Below, one piece after another: positions 1 through 7,150 of a DNA stretch of 7,714 nucleotides. The stretch's first letter is position 1. Each line of letters starts with the position of its first letter. The position numbers were made by a program, and so were the translations under genes. The stretch is from Campylobacteraceae bacterium. Lineage in GTDB: Bacteria; Campylobacterota; Campylobacteria; Campylobacterales; Sulfurovaceae. The notes below the pieces were generated by a model, which was not told the DNA's origin, ran no database searches, and worked only from the letters and a program-made list of their open reading frames with translations. The stretch is taken from assembly GCA_027023325.1 (NCBI GenBank), contig JALVVQ010000263.1, positions 1 through 7,714 on the forward strand, given 5' to 3'.

Positions 1-53
1 CCAATTCCTCGGCTGCTACCTGTGACCAATACATTATTTCCTGTAAATTTCAT
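1..53 (-). CDS. fabG: 3-oxoacyl-ACP reductase (FabG-type SDR), N-terminal fragment
   Basis: Only the first 17 codons are inside the window; the rest lies beyond its left edge. The minus strand reads MKFTGNNVLVTGSSRGI and the next two bases begin a Gly codon. This is the first beta strand and the TGxxxGIG dinucleotide-binding turn of classical short-chain dehydrogenases (T11, G12, G16, and G18 being completed). FabG reduces 3-oxoacyl-ACP with NADPH in the fatty-acid elongation cycle in the cytosol. The ATG at 53 is preceded by AGAGAGG (66-60) at a 6-base spacing, which fixes the start. The fabG assignment rests on this short match and on the nearby gpmI, a neighbour I recall for fabG in Campylobacterota. 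Another SDR reductase is possible. Confidence 0.72.
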   Translation of the reverse strand, partial: MKFTGNNVLVTGSSRGI

Positions 54-82
54 CTCTATCCTCTCTGTAAATAGTGTGTGTG

Positions 83-91
83 ATTGTAGCA
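83..91 (-). promoter_or_regulatory. Candidate extended -10 promoter of fabG
   Basis: On the minus strand the sequence TGCTACAAT ends about 30 bases before the fabG ATG. It combines TACAAT (88-83, one mismatch to TATAAT) with the TGn extension. No convincing -35 box is present 16-18 bases upstream, which fits an extended -10 promoter. The predicted leader is about 20-25 bases. This is inferred from sequence only. Confidence 0.45.
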
Positions 92-103
92 TAAGTGGGT
101 TTT

Positions 104-123
104 GGGATAGCCCAAGGCTACCC
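104..123. repeat. Inverted repeat at the -35 position of fabG
   Basis: GGG-A-TAGCC, a CAA loop, then GGCTA-CCC form an 8-bp stem with a single bulged A. Neither strand has a good U-tract after it; the plus strand has only TTGTGTTT and the minus strand has AAAA. A terminator is therefore not clearly supported. Its position over the expected -35 region of the fabG promoter makes an operator or transcript-end structure possible. Confidence 0.35.
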
Positions 124-154
124 TTGTGTTTCGAGCCTTACTGCTTTCTCTCTG

Positions 155-214
155 TCACATAGTCAGAACAGGAGGCTTTGCCCCCTTCAAGTCAACCCTA
201 AGCTGGTAAACCAT
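155..214 (-). pseudogene. N-terminal remnant resembling pRiA4b ORF-3 family protein
   Basis: A 19-codon ORF (MVYQLRVDLKGAKPPVLTM, stop TGA) starts at 214. AGGAGGA (227-221) lies six bases before the ATG, the best ribosome binding site in the accessory stretch. Residues 2-16 closely match what I know of the N-terminus of the pRiA4b ORF-3-like family (often annotated IS1096 passenger TnpR-like; typical start YQLKxxLKGxKPPIWRR). After KPPV the match ends and a stop follows; the other two frames do not restore the expected W-R-R segment. I read it as a gene whose 3' part was lost by deletion or rearrangement, leaving translation signals intact. It sits between vapC and fabG. A functional 19-residue peptide is less likely but not excluded. 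The match is from memory, not a search. Confidence 0.5.
193..203. repeat. 11-bp direct repeat, copy 1 (left of vapBC)
   Basis: CAACCCTAAGC on the plus strand is identical to 1087-1097. The two copies bracket the vapBC module. This copy lies inside the truncated pRiA4b ORF-3-like reading frame. The identity does not extend beyond 11 bases on either side. Confidence 0.5.
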
Positions 215-220
215 TTTTTC

Positions 221-227
221 TCCTCCT
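221..227 (-). promoter_or_regulatory. Strong ribosome binding site of the truncated ORF
   Basis: AGGAGGA on the minus strand followed by GAAAAA and ATG at 214. Such a near-perfect Shine-Dalgarno at ideal spacing supports the view that the short ORF is the true start of a once longer gene. Confidence 0.55.
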
Positions 228-253
228 AGTATATATTTCCGAATTCATTACGC

Positions 254-259
254 ACTATA
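254..259 (-). promoter_or_regulatory. Possible -10 box before the truncated ORF
   Basis: TATAGT on the minus strand (259-254) follows a T-rich run (CTTTTTAT), the context often seen upstream of -10 boxes in Campylobacterota. It lies 40 bases before the ATG at 214 and downstream of the vapC stop. No properly spaced -35 box is visible; TTGACG at 297-292 is about 32 bases away, too far to pair with it. Confidence 0.25.
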
Positions 260-323
260 ATAAAAAGATACCTAATTGATACTTACAAAAGCGTCAAAAA
301 GAAAGATTCATTAGGAAGGCTCA

Positions 324-716
324 TTAAAACCAATCCTCTAAATGTAACCCTTCTACTCTCGCAAACTCTTTTGTATTGTGAGTCACCAAAGTTAGATGAC
401 GTGCCTTGGATGAACCTGCTATTAAGATATCCATCGCCCCAATAGACACTCCTTTTTTTTCAAGGTCAGCCCTAATCAGTGCGGATGCTTTGGCTTCACG
501 CCCTCCAAATTGGATCACATTTACTTGCTCCAAAAGCATTGCTAGCTGTTGCGCTCGTTTCTGTGGGCTATTGGACTTTGCAATACCAACTTGAAGTTCA
601 TAGATGACAACAGAAGAAACAAATATATCTTGTGGAGAGTGAGAAAAGAGCTTTTTTTCTACCTCGCCCATTCCTTTAAAAAAATATATCAAGGTGTTAG
701 TATCAAGCATATACAT
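324..716 (-). CDS. vapC: Type II toxin VapC, PIN-domain ribonuclease
   Basis: This 130-residue protein has the whole PIN-domain signature of VapC toxins, Mg2+-dependent endoribonucleases that cut specific RNAs (initiator tRNA for the closest well-studied relatives) when the antitoxin is lost. Acidic residues are visible at D5 (in MLDTNTLIYFFK), E40 (IYELQVGI) and D96 (IGAMDILIAG), with N114 in the VTHNTKEF motif. The C-terminal RVEGLHLEDWF is typical of the VapC/MvpT subgroup. Length is normal and no catalytic residue is missing. The ATG at 716 touches the stop codon of the antitoxin (TAG-ATG), with AGAGAAG in the end of vapB as a modest ribosome binding site. A second in-frame ATG at 710 (MLDTN) could also be used. 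Translation is probably coupled to vapB. The RNA target cannot be read from sequence. Confidence 0.93.
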   Translation of the reverse strand: MYMLDTNTLIYFFKGMGEVEKKLFSHSPQDIFVSSVVIYELQVGIAKSNSPQKRAQQLAMLLEQVNVIQFGGREAKASALIRADLEKKGVSIGAMDILIAGSSKARHLTLVTHNTKEFARVEGLHLEDWF

Positions 717-947
717 CTAAAATACTTCTCTTTGTGCATCTTTCCCCTGATTATCTCGTATCTCTTGAAGTGTAGGAAAATCACTCCATGTACCTGCCAG
801 TTTTCGACTACTAGCGCTCCATTCGTTCTTAACTTTTTGCTCTAAGGTGGTGGAGATAAATTTACTAATAGAGATATTGAGAGAGCTTGCAATCGCTTTG
901 ACTTGACTCTCCAAATCATTTGGTATATAGATAGTCACTTGTGCCAT
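717..947 (-). CDS. vapB: Type II antitoxin VapB, ribbon-helix-helix
   Basis: This 76-residue protein is the expected partner of the adjacent toxin. Residues 2-9 (AQVTIYIP) form the DNA-contacting beta strand of a ribbon-helix-helix fold and residues about 11-44 its two helices. Residues 50-76 (LAGTWSDFP through REVF, with W54, D56, F57, P58) are the tail that in this family wraps around the toxin and blocks its active site. The protein should neutralise VapC and, as a dimer or in complex with VapC, repress its own promoter. The ATG at 947 follows AAAGGGG at a 6-base spacing. Its stop codon abuts the vapC ATG. By subfamily it could equally be called a CopG/RHH-type antitoxin; the functional call does not change. 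Confidence 0.88.
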   Translation of the reverse strand: MAQVTIYIPNDLESQVKAIASSLNISISKFISTTLEQKVKNEWSASSRKLAGTWSDFPTLQEIRDNQGKDAQREVF

Positions 948-966
948 AAAATACCCCTTTTTAAAG

Positions 967-985
967 TATATGTTAGATTATATGT
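967..985 (-). promoter_or_regulatory. vapBC promoter with paired repeats (candidate VapB operator)
   Basis: The minus strand has a perfect TATAAT at 982-977, about 30 bases before the vapB ATG. Two identical 7-mers ACATATA (985-979 and 973-967) start 12 bases apart, a little over one helical turn, and the first overlaps the -10 box. Ribbon-helix-helix repressors commonly bind short repeats in tandem, so this is a reasonable autoregulation site. The -35 region is weak (TTGGTC at 1007-1002 is 19 bases away). The region is A/T-rich, so chance repeats are easier than usual. Confidence 0.45.
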
Positions 986-1044
986 GGATTTTCCTTAGAG
1001 AGACCAAAAAGTTTCAAAATAGGAGATGTGTTTATTAAAGATGT

Positions 1045-1081
1045 CTGAAAAGAAGAGGGCTTGGTTTGGCACGGACAAGCC
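1045..1081 (-). terminator. Possible terminator of the gltBD operon
   Basis: Downstream of the gltD stop, the minus strand has GGCTTG (1081-1076), a 12-base loop and CAAGCC (1063-1058), followed by a pyrimidine-rich, T-rich tail (CTCTTCTTTTC). The stem is only 6 bp and the loop is large, so efficiency is uncertain. Two more small hairpins lie between it and gltD: GCAGT/ACTGC around 1104-1119 and GGCAA/TTGCC around 1085-1103. Confidence 0.35.
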
Positions 1082-1086
1082 TATGG

Positions 1087-1097
1087 CAACCCTAAGC
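1087..1097. repeat. 11-bp direct repeat, copy 2 (right of vapBC)
   Basis: CAACCCTAAGC, identical to 193-203, lies 27 bases downstream of the gltD stop codon. With the first copy it frames the vapBC module, at an 894-base offset. Confidence 0.5.
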
Positions 1098-1123
1098 CTT
1101 GCCCAGCAGTGTCAGTACTGCAA

Positions 1124-2596
1124 CTACAGCTCACACAATGAAGCATCTCTTCGGTTGAGCATACTTTTGTGCTCTGTTAGGTAGGCATCGACCTCTACAG
1201 CACACTCTCTGCCTTCATGGATTGCCCAGACGACCAGCGACTGTCCTCTGCGGCAGTCTCCCGCAGAGAATACTGCTGCCGAAGAAGTGGCAAACCCTTC
1301 CGTTTTGATATTGCTGCGTTCATCCGTTTCTAGCCCAAGCTCCGCGATTACATCCTTCTGCAATGGCCCTAAAAAGCCCATAGCAAGCAGTACAAGATCC
1401 GCCTTGAGAACAAAATCACTGCCTACGATCTCTTTGAAACTCCTGCCTTCCCATTCGATGTAAACACAGTTAATTCCTGTGACCTTGCCTGCGTCATCTT
1501 TAATAAAGGACTTGGAGAGTACATTGAAGTCCATCTTGAAATCAGTAGTAGCACCCTCTTCCTGAGAAGTGGAGAGCTTGAATATGCGTGCATAGGTCGG
1601 CCAAGGCATCTCAGCTGTACGCTCAGCGGGTGCTTGCGGCATCAATTCGATCTGTGTCACACTGGCAGCCCCCTGACGGATAGCATTGCCCACACAGTCA
1701 CTACCCGTATCACCACCTCCTATCACTACCACATGCTTGCCAGTGGCAAGTATCTCATCCTCTGAAGCAATCATCTCTCGCTCGATGCGGCTATTTGCCT
1801 GCGAGAGAAATTCCATCGCAAAATAGATGCCCGTCGCATCACGGTTTTCGATAGGCAGATCCCGTGGCTTGCCCGCTCCTGTTGCGATGAGCACGGCATC
1901 ATTCTGTGCTTTGATCTCTGCTGCAGAGCGATCCACACCGACTTCGACACCGGTGACGAAGATCACGCCCTCTTCGGTCATCATATTGACCCTGCGCTGC
2001 ACTACTTTCTGTTTGTCCAGTTTGAAATTGGGGATACCATAGCGTACCAATCCACCGATACGCTTCTCCTTTTCGTAGACAGTGACGGTGTGCCCTGCTT
2101 TGTTGAGCTGGTCAGCAGCCGCCAATCCAGCCGGGCCACTTCCGATAATTGCCACGCGCTTGCCTGTCTTGACCGCAGAGATGAGTGGTTTCATCCACCC
2201 CTCCTCATACGCCCTTTCGATGATTGTGTACTCTATGTTCTTGATGCCCACAGCTGTCTGATTGAGTCCCAGCACACAGGCGTGTTCGCAAGGTGCTGGA
2301 CAGATACGCCCAGTAAACTCAGGGAAGTTGTTGGTACTCATCAGGCTTCTAAATGCACTCTCCCACTCATCCCGATAAACCATATCATTGAACAGAGGAA
2401 TCAGATTGCCCACCGGACAACCGTACCCACTGTGGCAAAAAGGAATACCGCAGTCCATACATCTGGCACTCTGCTCATTGATCTCCTTGTCATCAAAAGG
2501 AGTCACAAACTCTTCATAATGCTTCACTCTCTCTTCTACAGGTGCAAGTGTGAAGTTTTTTCGCTCATATTCTCTAAATCCTGTGATCTTTCCCAT
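1124..2596 (-). CDS. gltD: Glutamate synthase (NADPH) small subunit
   Basis: The 490-residue beta subunit of glutamate synthase takes electrons from NADPH onto FAD and passes them through [4Fe-4S] clusters to the large subunit GltB, in the cytosol. The N-terminal domain (about 1-140) carries the cluster cysteines C46, C49, C54, C60 and C99, C103, C107 (CPAPCEHAC). An FAD-binding Rossmann motif is at 148-160 (VAIIGSGPAGLAA), an NADPH-binding one at 289-301 (VVVIGGGDTGSDC), and the C-terminal FAD motif at about 442-462 (VFSAGDCRRGQSLVVWAIHEG). Length is normal for GltD (about 470-495). The ATG at 2596 is one base after the gltB stop, so the genes are co-transcribed and probably translationally coupled. 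Related GltD-like proteins (DPD, NuoF/HydB-type modules, archaeal homologues) are ruled out by the adjacent full-length gltB. All motifs are intact. Confidence 0.96.
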   Translation of the reverse strand: MGKITGFREYERKNFTLAPVEERVKHYEEFVTPFDDKEINEQSARCMDCGIPFCHSGYGCPVGNLIPLFNDMVYRDEWESAFRSLMSTNNFPEFTGRICPAPCEHACVLGLNQTAVGIKNIEYTIIERAYEEGWMKPLISAVKTGKRVAIIGSGPAGLAAADQLNKAGHTVTVYEKEKRIGGLVRYGIPNFKLDKQKVVQRRVNMMTEEGVIFVTGVEVGVDRSAAEIKAQNDAVLIATGAGKPRDLPIENRDATGIYFAMEFLSQANSRIEREMIASEDEILATGKHVVVIGGGDTGSDCVGNAIRQGAASVTQIELMPQAPAERTAEMPWPTYARIFKLSTSQEEGATTDFKMDFNVLSKSFIKDDAGKVTGINCVYIEWEGRSFKEIVGSDFVLKADLVLLAMGFLGPLQKDVIAELGLETDERSNIKTEGFATSSAAVFSAGDCRRGQSLVVWAIHEGRECAVEVDAYLTEHKSMLNRRDASLCEL

Positions 2597-2597
2597 C

Positions 2598-5500
2598 TTA
2601 CACCTCCTCTGCTTTGGCTGCTTGCGCTTGCAAAACCCGTTTATAGTCTCTAGGCATCACTTTGATAAATGCCTTCTTGGACTGCTCCCAGTCAGCATGT
2701 ATCGCCTCTGCCTCTTTGGCGCCTGTGTACTTGATATAGCTTTCGATCATACCCTTGACCTCAGCTGCTTCTGCCTCACTCTCTATGCGATCGAGATCCA
2801 CCATACCGTCATTAATACGACTGGCAAGGGTATCTGCAGGATCATAAATGTAGGCAACGCCCCCACTCATACCAGCAGCAAAGTTCTTCCCTACCTCACC
2901 CAGAATCACCACACGACCCCCAGTCATATACTCACAGCCATGGTCTCCTACTGCCGCTACCACGACCTGGGCACCTGAGTTTCGCACTGCGAAGCGCTCT
3001 CCTGCCAATCCATAGATATACGCCTCTCCTCTGGTTGCACCATACAGTGCCACATTCCCCAATATCACCGTTTCGTTGGCCTCAAAGGTAGCATTTTTTG
3101 GAGGATACAGTATCAGTTTTGCACCCGAGAGTCCTTTGCCAAAGTAGTCATTGGCATCTCCTTCTACCTCAAAGGTCAATCCTTTGTTGGTAAAAGCAGC
3201 AAAGCTCTGTCCGCAAGAGCCGGTTACTTTGATAGTAATCGTATCCTCAGGTAACCCCTCATCTCCATAGCGCTTAGTCATATAGGCAGAGAGCATGGTG
3301 CCGACGGTTCGATTGATGTTGCGAAGTTTGATCTCTTTGTGCATTGCGGTCTTGGTATCGATGGCACCTTTCAATGAAGCGATCAGCGTATTGTCCAGTG
3401 CCTCTTCGATACCATGATTTTGCTCCATATTTTTGTAGGTATTGTCTTCTTCTCTGACATACATACGGTGCAGGAGCTTATCCAGATGCAGATACTTGGC
3501 TTTCCAGTGGGTGATTCCCTCTCTGGCACCCAGCTTGTCTACACGCCCCACCATCTCGTTGATCGTCCTAAACCCAAGCTCTGCCATGATCTCTCGCAGC
3601 TCCATCACCAAAAATTTGACAAAATTAACAATATACTCTGGCTTGCCTATATATTTTTTTCTCAGCTCAGGATCTTGGGTTGCTATCCCTACAGGGCAGG
3701 TATTGAGATGACATTTACGCATCATAATACACCCTTCTACGATCAAAGCACTGGTCGCAATCCCCCACTCTTCAGCTCCCAGCAGTGTGGCGATCGCAAT
3801 ATCGCGCCCTGTCCTAAGCTGTCCATCTGTCTGTACGACGATCCTGCCTCTAAGTCCATTTTTGACCAGCGTCTGGTGGGTCTCGGAGAGCCCTAGCTCC
3901 CACGGTAAACCCGCATGCTTGATCGAGGTCTGCGGGCTGGCACCCGTCCCCCCGTCATAGCCAGAGATCAGTACCACATCAGAGTGGGCTTTGGCCACCC
4001 CTGCTGCGATGGTACCGACACCCACCTCGGAGACCAGCTTGGTATTGATACGGGCATGGATATTGGCATTTTTGAGATCGTGGATCAGTTGCTTGAGATC
4101 CTCGATACTATAGATATCATGGTGAGGTGGTGGTGAGATCAGTCCCACACCCGGCGTAGAGTGTCGTGTCGCACCAATGATCTCATCGACCTTGTGCCCG
4201 GGCAGCTGCCCACCCTCTCCAGGCTTGGCACCCTGAGCCAGCTTGATCTGTATCTCCTCAGCATTGATCAGATAGTTGGCTGTTACACCAAACCTGCCTG
4301 ATGCCACCTGCTTGATCTTGGAGTTTCGCTCTGTGCCGAAACGACTGGCATCTTCTCCCCCTTCACCGGTATTGGATTTGGCGCCAATGCTGTTCATTGC
4401 CATCGCCATCGTCTCATGTGCCTCTTTGGAGATCGAGCCATAACTCATCGCTCCCGTAGCAAAACGGGTCATAATCGCCTCGACCGGCTCCACCTCCTCC
4501 AATGGAATAGGCTTATGATTGCGGAATTCCAGCAGCCCTCGCAAGGTCACAAAGTCCTCATTGGGCATATCTATCATCTGGGAGTACTTTTTGAAGATAT
4601 CATAGCTGTCTGTCCGTGTGGCCTGCTGCAGCAGAAAGATATTCTCCGCAGTGAGTAGATGCTTCTCTCCTCGCTGTTTGAACGAATATTGACCTCCCAC
4701 ACCCAAGCTGTTAGACTCTACGATATAGCTGGGATATGCCAATCCATGACATAGCAGTGTCTCCTTCTCCAGTGTAGCGATATCAATGCCACCAAGTCTA
4801 GAGGGGGTTCCCTTGAAATACTTCTCTACCAGTGATTCACCCAATCCTACTGCCTCAAATATCTGAGCACCCGTATAAGAGCGGATCGTAGAGATACCCA
4901 TCTTGGACATGATTTTATAAATCCCCTTGCCTATAGCGATAATGTAGTTGTCGACCGCCTCATCATGACTGAGATCTGCACGGATCAGTTTTCTGTTGCG
5001 CATATCTTCGATCGTCTCAAATGCTAAGAAGGGGTTGATCGCATTGGCACCATAGCCGATGAGTGTCGCAAAATGATGGATCTCTCTAGGCTCAGCAGAC
5101 TCAATAATGAGCCCACAGCTGGTACGCGTACCATCAGCGATCAGATGCTGATGCACTGCCGAAGTCGCCAGCAAGGTAGGAATAGGTGCTTTTGTAGCAC
5201 TCACCCCTCTAGTAGAAAGGATGAGTACCTGATAGCCTTCCTTGATCGCCTGGCTTGCTTCCGCTTTGATACGCTCGACAGAACGCTCCAGATCGCCTTC
5301 TGCCTGTGCATCAAACAGTATCTCTATGCTTTTTGCCCTGAAACTGAAGGTATCTACCCCTTTCAATTTAGCAAGCTGCTCGTTGGTAAGAATCGGGGAA
5401 GAGAGCTTGATAAAGTTTCGTTCCTCATCCACCTCTTGAAAGAGGTTTCCCTGCGAACCGATATAGGAGGTCAAACTCATCACTGATTCCTCACGAATCG

Positions 5501-7112
5501 GATCAATCGGAGGATTGGTCACTTGAGCAAAGAGCTGATGAAAGTAGTTGTAGAGGTTGATTGCCTTGTGTGAGAGCACCGCCAGTGCCGCATCATTACC
5601 CATAGAACCCGTGGCCTCATAGGCATCGTTTGCCATAGGCGTGATCACTGTCTTGAGATCTTCTACGGTATAGCCAAAGCATTTTTGTCGTTGCAAGACT
5701 GTTTCATGATTGGGCTGATGAATGGCTTCATTGAGGGGGAGATCATCGAGGTTGATTTTCTGCTTGGCAATCCACTCTTCATAAGGGTAGGCATCAGCAA
5801 GCTGGTCTTTGATCTCATCATCAGGAATGATACGCCCCTGCTCCAGATCCGCCAAAAACATCTTGCCCGGCTGTAGTCGCCCCTTGAGTACGATGTCTTC
5901 TGGGGGAAACTCCAGTGCTCCCTGCTCAGACGCCATCACCAAAATATCATCCTTAGTCAAGGAGTAGCGAGAAGGTCTCAAACCATTTCGATCCAGTGTC
6001 GCACCGACCAGTTTGCCATCGGTAAATGCCACGGAAGCAGGGCCATCCCAAGGCTCCATAAAGGTCGCATGATACTCATAAAATGCCCTGCGATTGGCTG
6101 CCATCTCCTCCTGCTTCCATGCCTCAGGAATCATCATACTCATGACATGGGGCAGGCTTCGCCCCGCCAAGGTAAGCAGCTCCACAACATTGTCCAGTAC
6201 TGAGCTGTCACTGCCTTTTTTCTCATTGATCAGATAAGGATAGATTTTGTCTAATTCATCTGCAGTGAAGAGTTTGGAGCGTAACAATGATTGGCGGGCA
6301 CGCATCCAGTTGATATTGCCACGGAGGGTATTGATCTCTCCATTATGTGCGATATAGCGGAAGGGCTGTGCCAGTGCCCATGAAGGAAAGGTATTGGTAG
6401 AAAAACGGCTATGTACCAACGCGATAGCAGAGGCGTAGTCAGGATCACCCAGATCTGCAAAATAGAGAGGCAACTGCTCTGTGATAAGCTGCCCTTTGTA
6501 GACAATGGTCTTATAAGACATCGAAGTCATATAAAAATAGCCTGTACCACGCACCGGAGAAGCCGTAACCCTGGCCTGAGCATATTTACGAATGACAAAG
6601 AGCTTTCGCTCAAAGGCTTCGGCATCTATTTCTTCTGCTTTTTTGACAAAGACCTGCTTGACGATAGGCTCTACCCCTTTGACCATCTCTCCCAAAGAGT
6701 CATTGTGTGTAGGCACCCTGCGCCACCCCAGACACTCCTGCCCCATCTCCTCGATACATTGCTCGACGATACTCTGTGTCTCACTGTAGGCATCTGGATC
6801 ACGGGGGATAAAGACCATCCCCACCCCATACTCACCAAAAGGCGGTAGCGGCTCCTTGATACCCGCTTTTTCTGCTGCTTTACGCATAAAGGCATCCGGC
6901 ATCTGTGTCAATACACCGGCACCATCACCAGAATTATACTCTGCGCCTACAGCCCCTCGATGCTCCAAGTTGGCAAGCATCTCCAGTGCTTTATCCACGA
7001 TCTCATGAGACTTTTCTCCCTTGAGATGCGCCACAAAGCCCACCCCACATGCATCATGCTCAAACGCTGGATCATACAGACCCTCTTTACACGGATAACA
7101 TCCTTGATTCAT
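2598..7112 (-). CDS. gltB: Glutamate synthase (NADPH) large subunit
   Basis: The alpha subunit of glutamate synthase hydrolyses glutamine, channels the ammonia and makes glutamate from 2-oxoglutarate with electrons from GltD. With the preferred start it has 1504 residues. The class II glutamine amidotransferase domain begins at C22 (in DACGVGFV), the nucleophile exposed by removal of a 21-residue propeptide, and includes the NGEINTLRGN motif (N257). A central domain follows from about 475, and the FMN-binding synthase domain covers about 840-1210 with GYDGGTGASP at 1051 onward. The [3Fe-4S] cysteines are C1128, C1134, C1139 (Cx5Cx4C). The C-terminal GXGXG beta-helix domain runs from about 1245. 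The frame is open to a GTG at 7169 and an ATG at 7163. I chose ATG 7112 because GGAGGA stands four bases before it and the upstream starts lie in a hairpin. The propeptide carries an unusual CYPC. No domain is missing. Confidence 0.96.
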   Translation of the reverse strand: MNQGCYPCKEGLYDPAFEHDACGVGFVAHLKGEKSHEIVDKALEMLANLEHRGAVGAEYNSGDGAGVLTQMPDAFMRKAAEKAGIKEPLPPFGEYGVGMVFIPRDPDAYSETQSIVEQCIEEMGQECLGWRRVPTHNDSLGEMVKGVEPIVKQVFVKKAEEIDAEAFERKLFVIRKYAQARVTASPVRGTGYFYMTSMSYKTIVYKGQLITEQLPLYFADLGDPDYASAIALVHSRFSTNTFPSWALAQPFRYIAHNGEINTLRGNINWMRARQSLLRSKLFTADELDKIYPYLINEKKGSDSSVLDNVVELLTLAGRSLPHVMSMMIPEAWKQEEMAANRRAFYEYHATFMEPWDGPASVAFTDGKLVGATLDRNGLRPSRYSLTKDDILVMASEQGALEFPPEDIVLKGRLQPGKMFLADLEQGRIIPDDEIKDQLADAYPYEEWIAKQKINLDDLPLNEAIHQPNHETVLQRQKCFGYTVEDLKTVITPMANDAYEATGSMGNDAALAVLSHKAINLYNYFHQLFAQVTNPPIDPIREESVMSLTSYIGSQGNLFQEVDEERNFIKLSSPILTNEQLAKLKGVDTFSFRAKSIEILFDAQAEGDLERSVERIKAEASQAIKEGYQVLILSTRGVSATKAPIPTLLATSAVHQHLIADGTRTSCGLIIESAEPREIHHFATLIGYGANAINPFLAFETIEDMRNRKLIRADLSHDEAVDNYIIAIGKGIYKIMSKMGISTIRSYTGAQIFEAVGLGESLVEKYFKGTPSRLGGIDIATLEKETLLCHGLAYPSYIVESNSLGVGGQYSFKQRGEKHLLTAENIFLLQQATRTDSYDIFKKYSQMIDMPNEDFVTLRGLLEFRNHKPIPLEEVEPVEAIMTRFATGAMSYGSISKEAHETMAMAMNSIGAKSNTGEGGEDASRFGTERNSKIKQVASGRFGVTANYLINAEEIQIKLAQGAKPGEGGQLPGHKVDEIIGATRHSTPGVGLISPPPHHDIYSIEDLKQLIHDLKNANIHARINTKLVSEVGVGTIAAGVAKAHSDVVLISGYDGGTGASPQTSIKHAGLPWELGLSETHQTLVKNGLRGRIVVQTDGQLRTGRDIAIATLLGAEEWGIATSALIVEGCIMMRKCHLNTCPVGIATQDPELRKKYIGKPEYIVNFVKFLVMELREIMAELGFRTINEMVGRVDKLGAREGITHWKAKYLHLDKLLHRMYVREEDNTYKNMEQNHGIEEALDNTLIASLKGAIDTKTAMHKEIKLRNINRTVGTMLSAYMTKRYGDEGLPEDTITIKVTGSCGQSFAAFTNKGLTFEVEGDANDYFGKGLSGAKLILYPPKNATFEANETVILGNVALYGATRGEAYIYGLAGERFAVRNSGAQVVVAAVGDHGCEYMTGGRVVILGEVGKNFAAGMSGGVAYIYDPADTLASRINDGMVDLDRIESEAEAAEVKGMIESYIKYTGAKEAEAIHADWEQSKKAFIKVMPRDYKRVLQAQAAKAEEV
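2603..2608 (-). promoter_or_regulatory. gltD ribosome binding site inside the gltB 3' end
   Basis: AGGAGG lies six bases before the gltD ATG, within the final codons of gltB (encoding Glu-Glu-Val then stop). A consensus Shine-Dalgarno embedded in the upstream gene indicates stop-restart coupling, consistent with the subunits being needed in equal amounts. Confidence 0.75.
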
Positions 7113-7116
7113 ACAT

Positions 7117-7122
7117 TCCTCC
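7117..7122 (-). promoter_or_regulatory. Ribosome binding site that decides the gltB start
   Basis: GGAGGA followed by ATGT and the ATG at 7112. It is clearly better than the GGGGTGG before the ATG at 7163, which sits in a hairpin loop. A start here gives a 21-residue propeptide before the catalytic Cys, rather than 38-40 residues. Known GltB propeptides reach about 36-42 residues, so length alone does not settle the choice. Confidence 0.55.
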
Positions 7123-7150
7123 AACTGATAGTTTCCTGTTTTACTCTTTT

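Noticed and set aside
170..186. AGGAGGC-TTT-GCCCCCT hairpin as a terminator of vapBC
   Set aside because: The stem has an internal mismatch, no T-run follows on either strand, and it lies inside the truncated reading frame.
324..716. Frameshift or catalytic decay in vapC
   Set aside because: D5, E40, D96 and N114 are all in place and the frame is intact to a normal C-terminus.
2090..2653. A 187-codon plus-strand ORF opposite gltD and the end of gltB
   Set aside because: It lies antisense to well-conserved gltD/gltB sequence, its product is rich in Cys, His and Ser with no recognisable domain, and it has no good ribosome binding site. It is a shadow of the real genes, as are the other plus-strand ORFs across 2550-6848.
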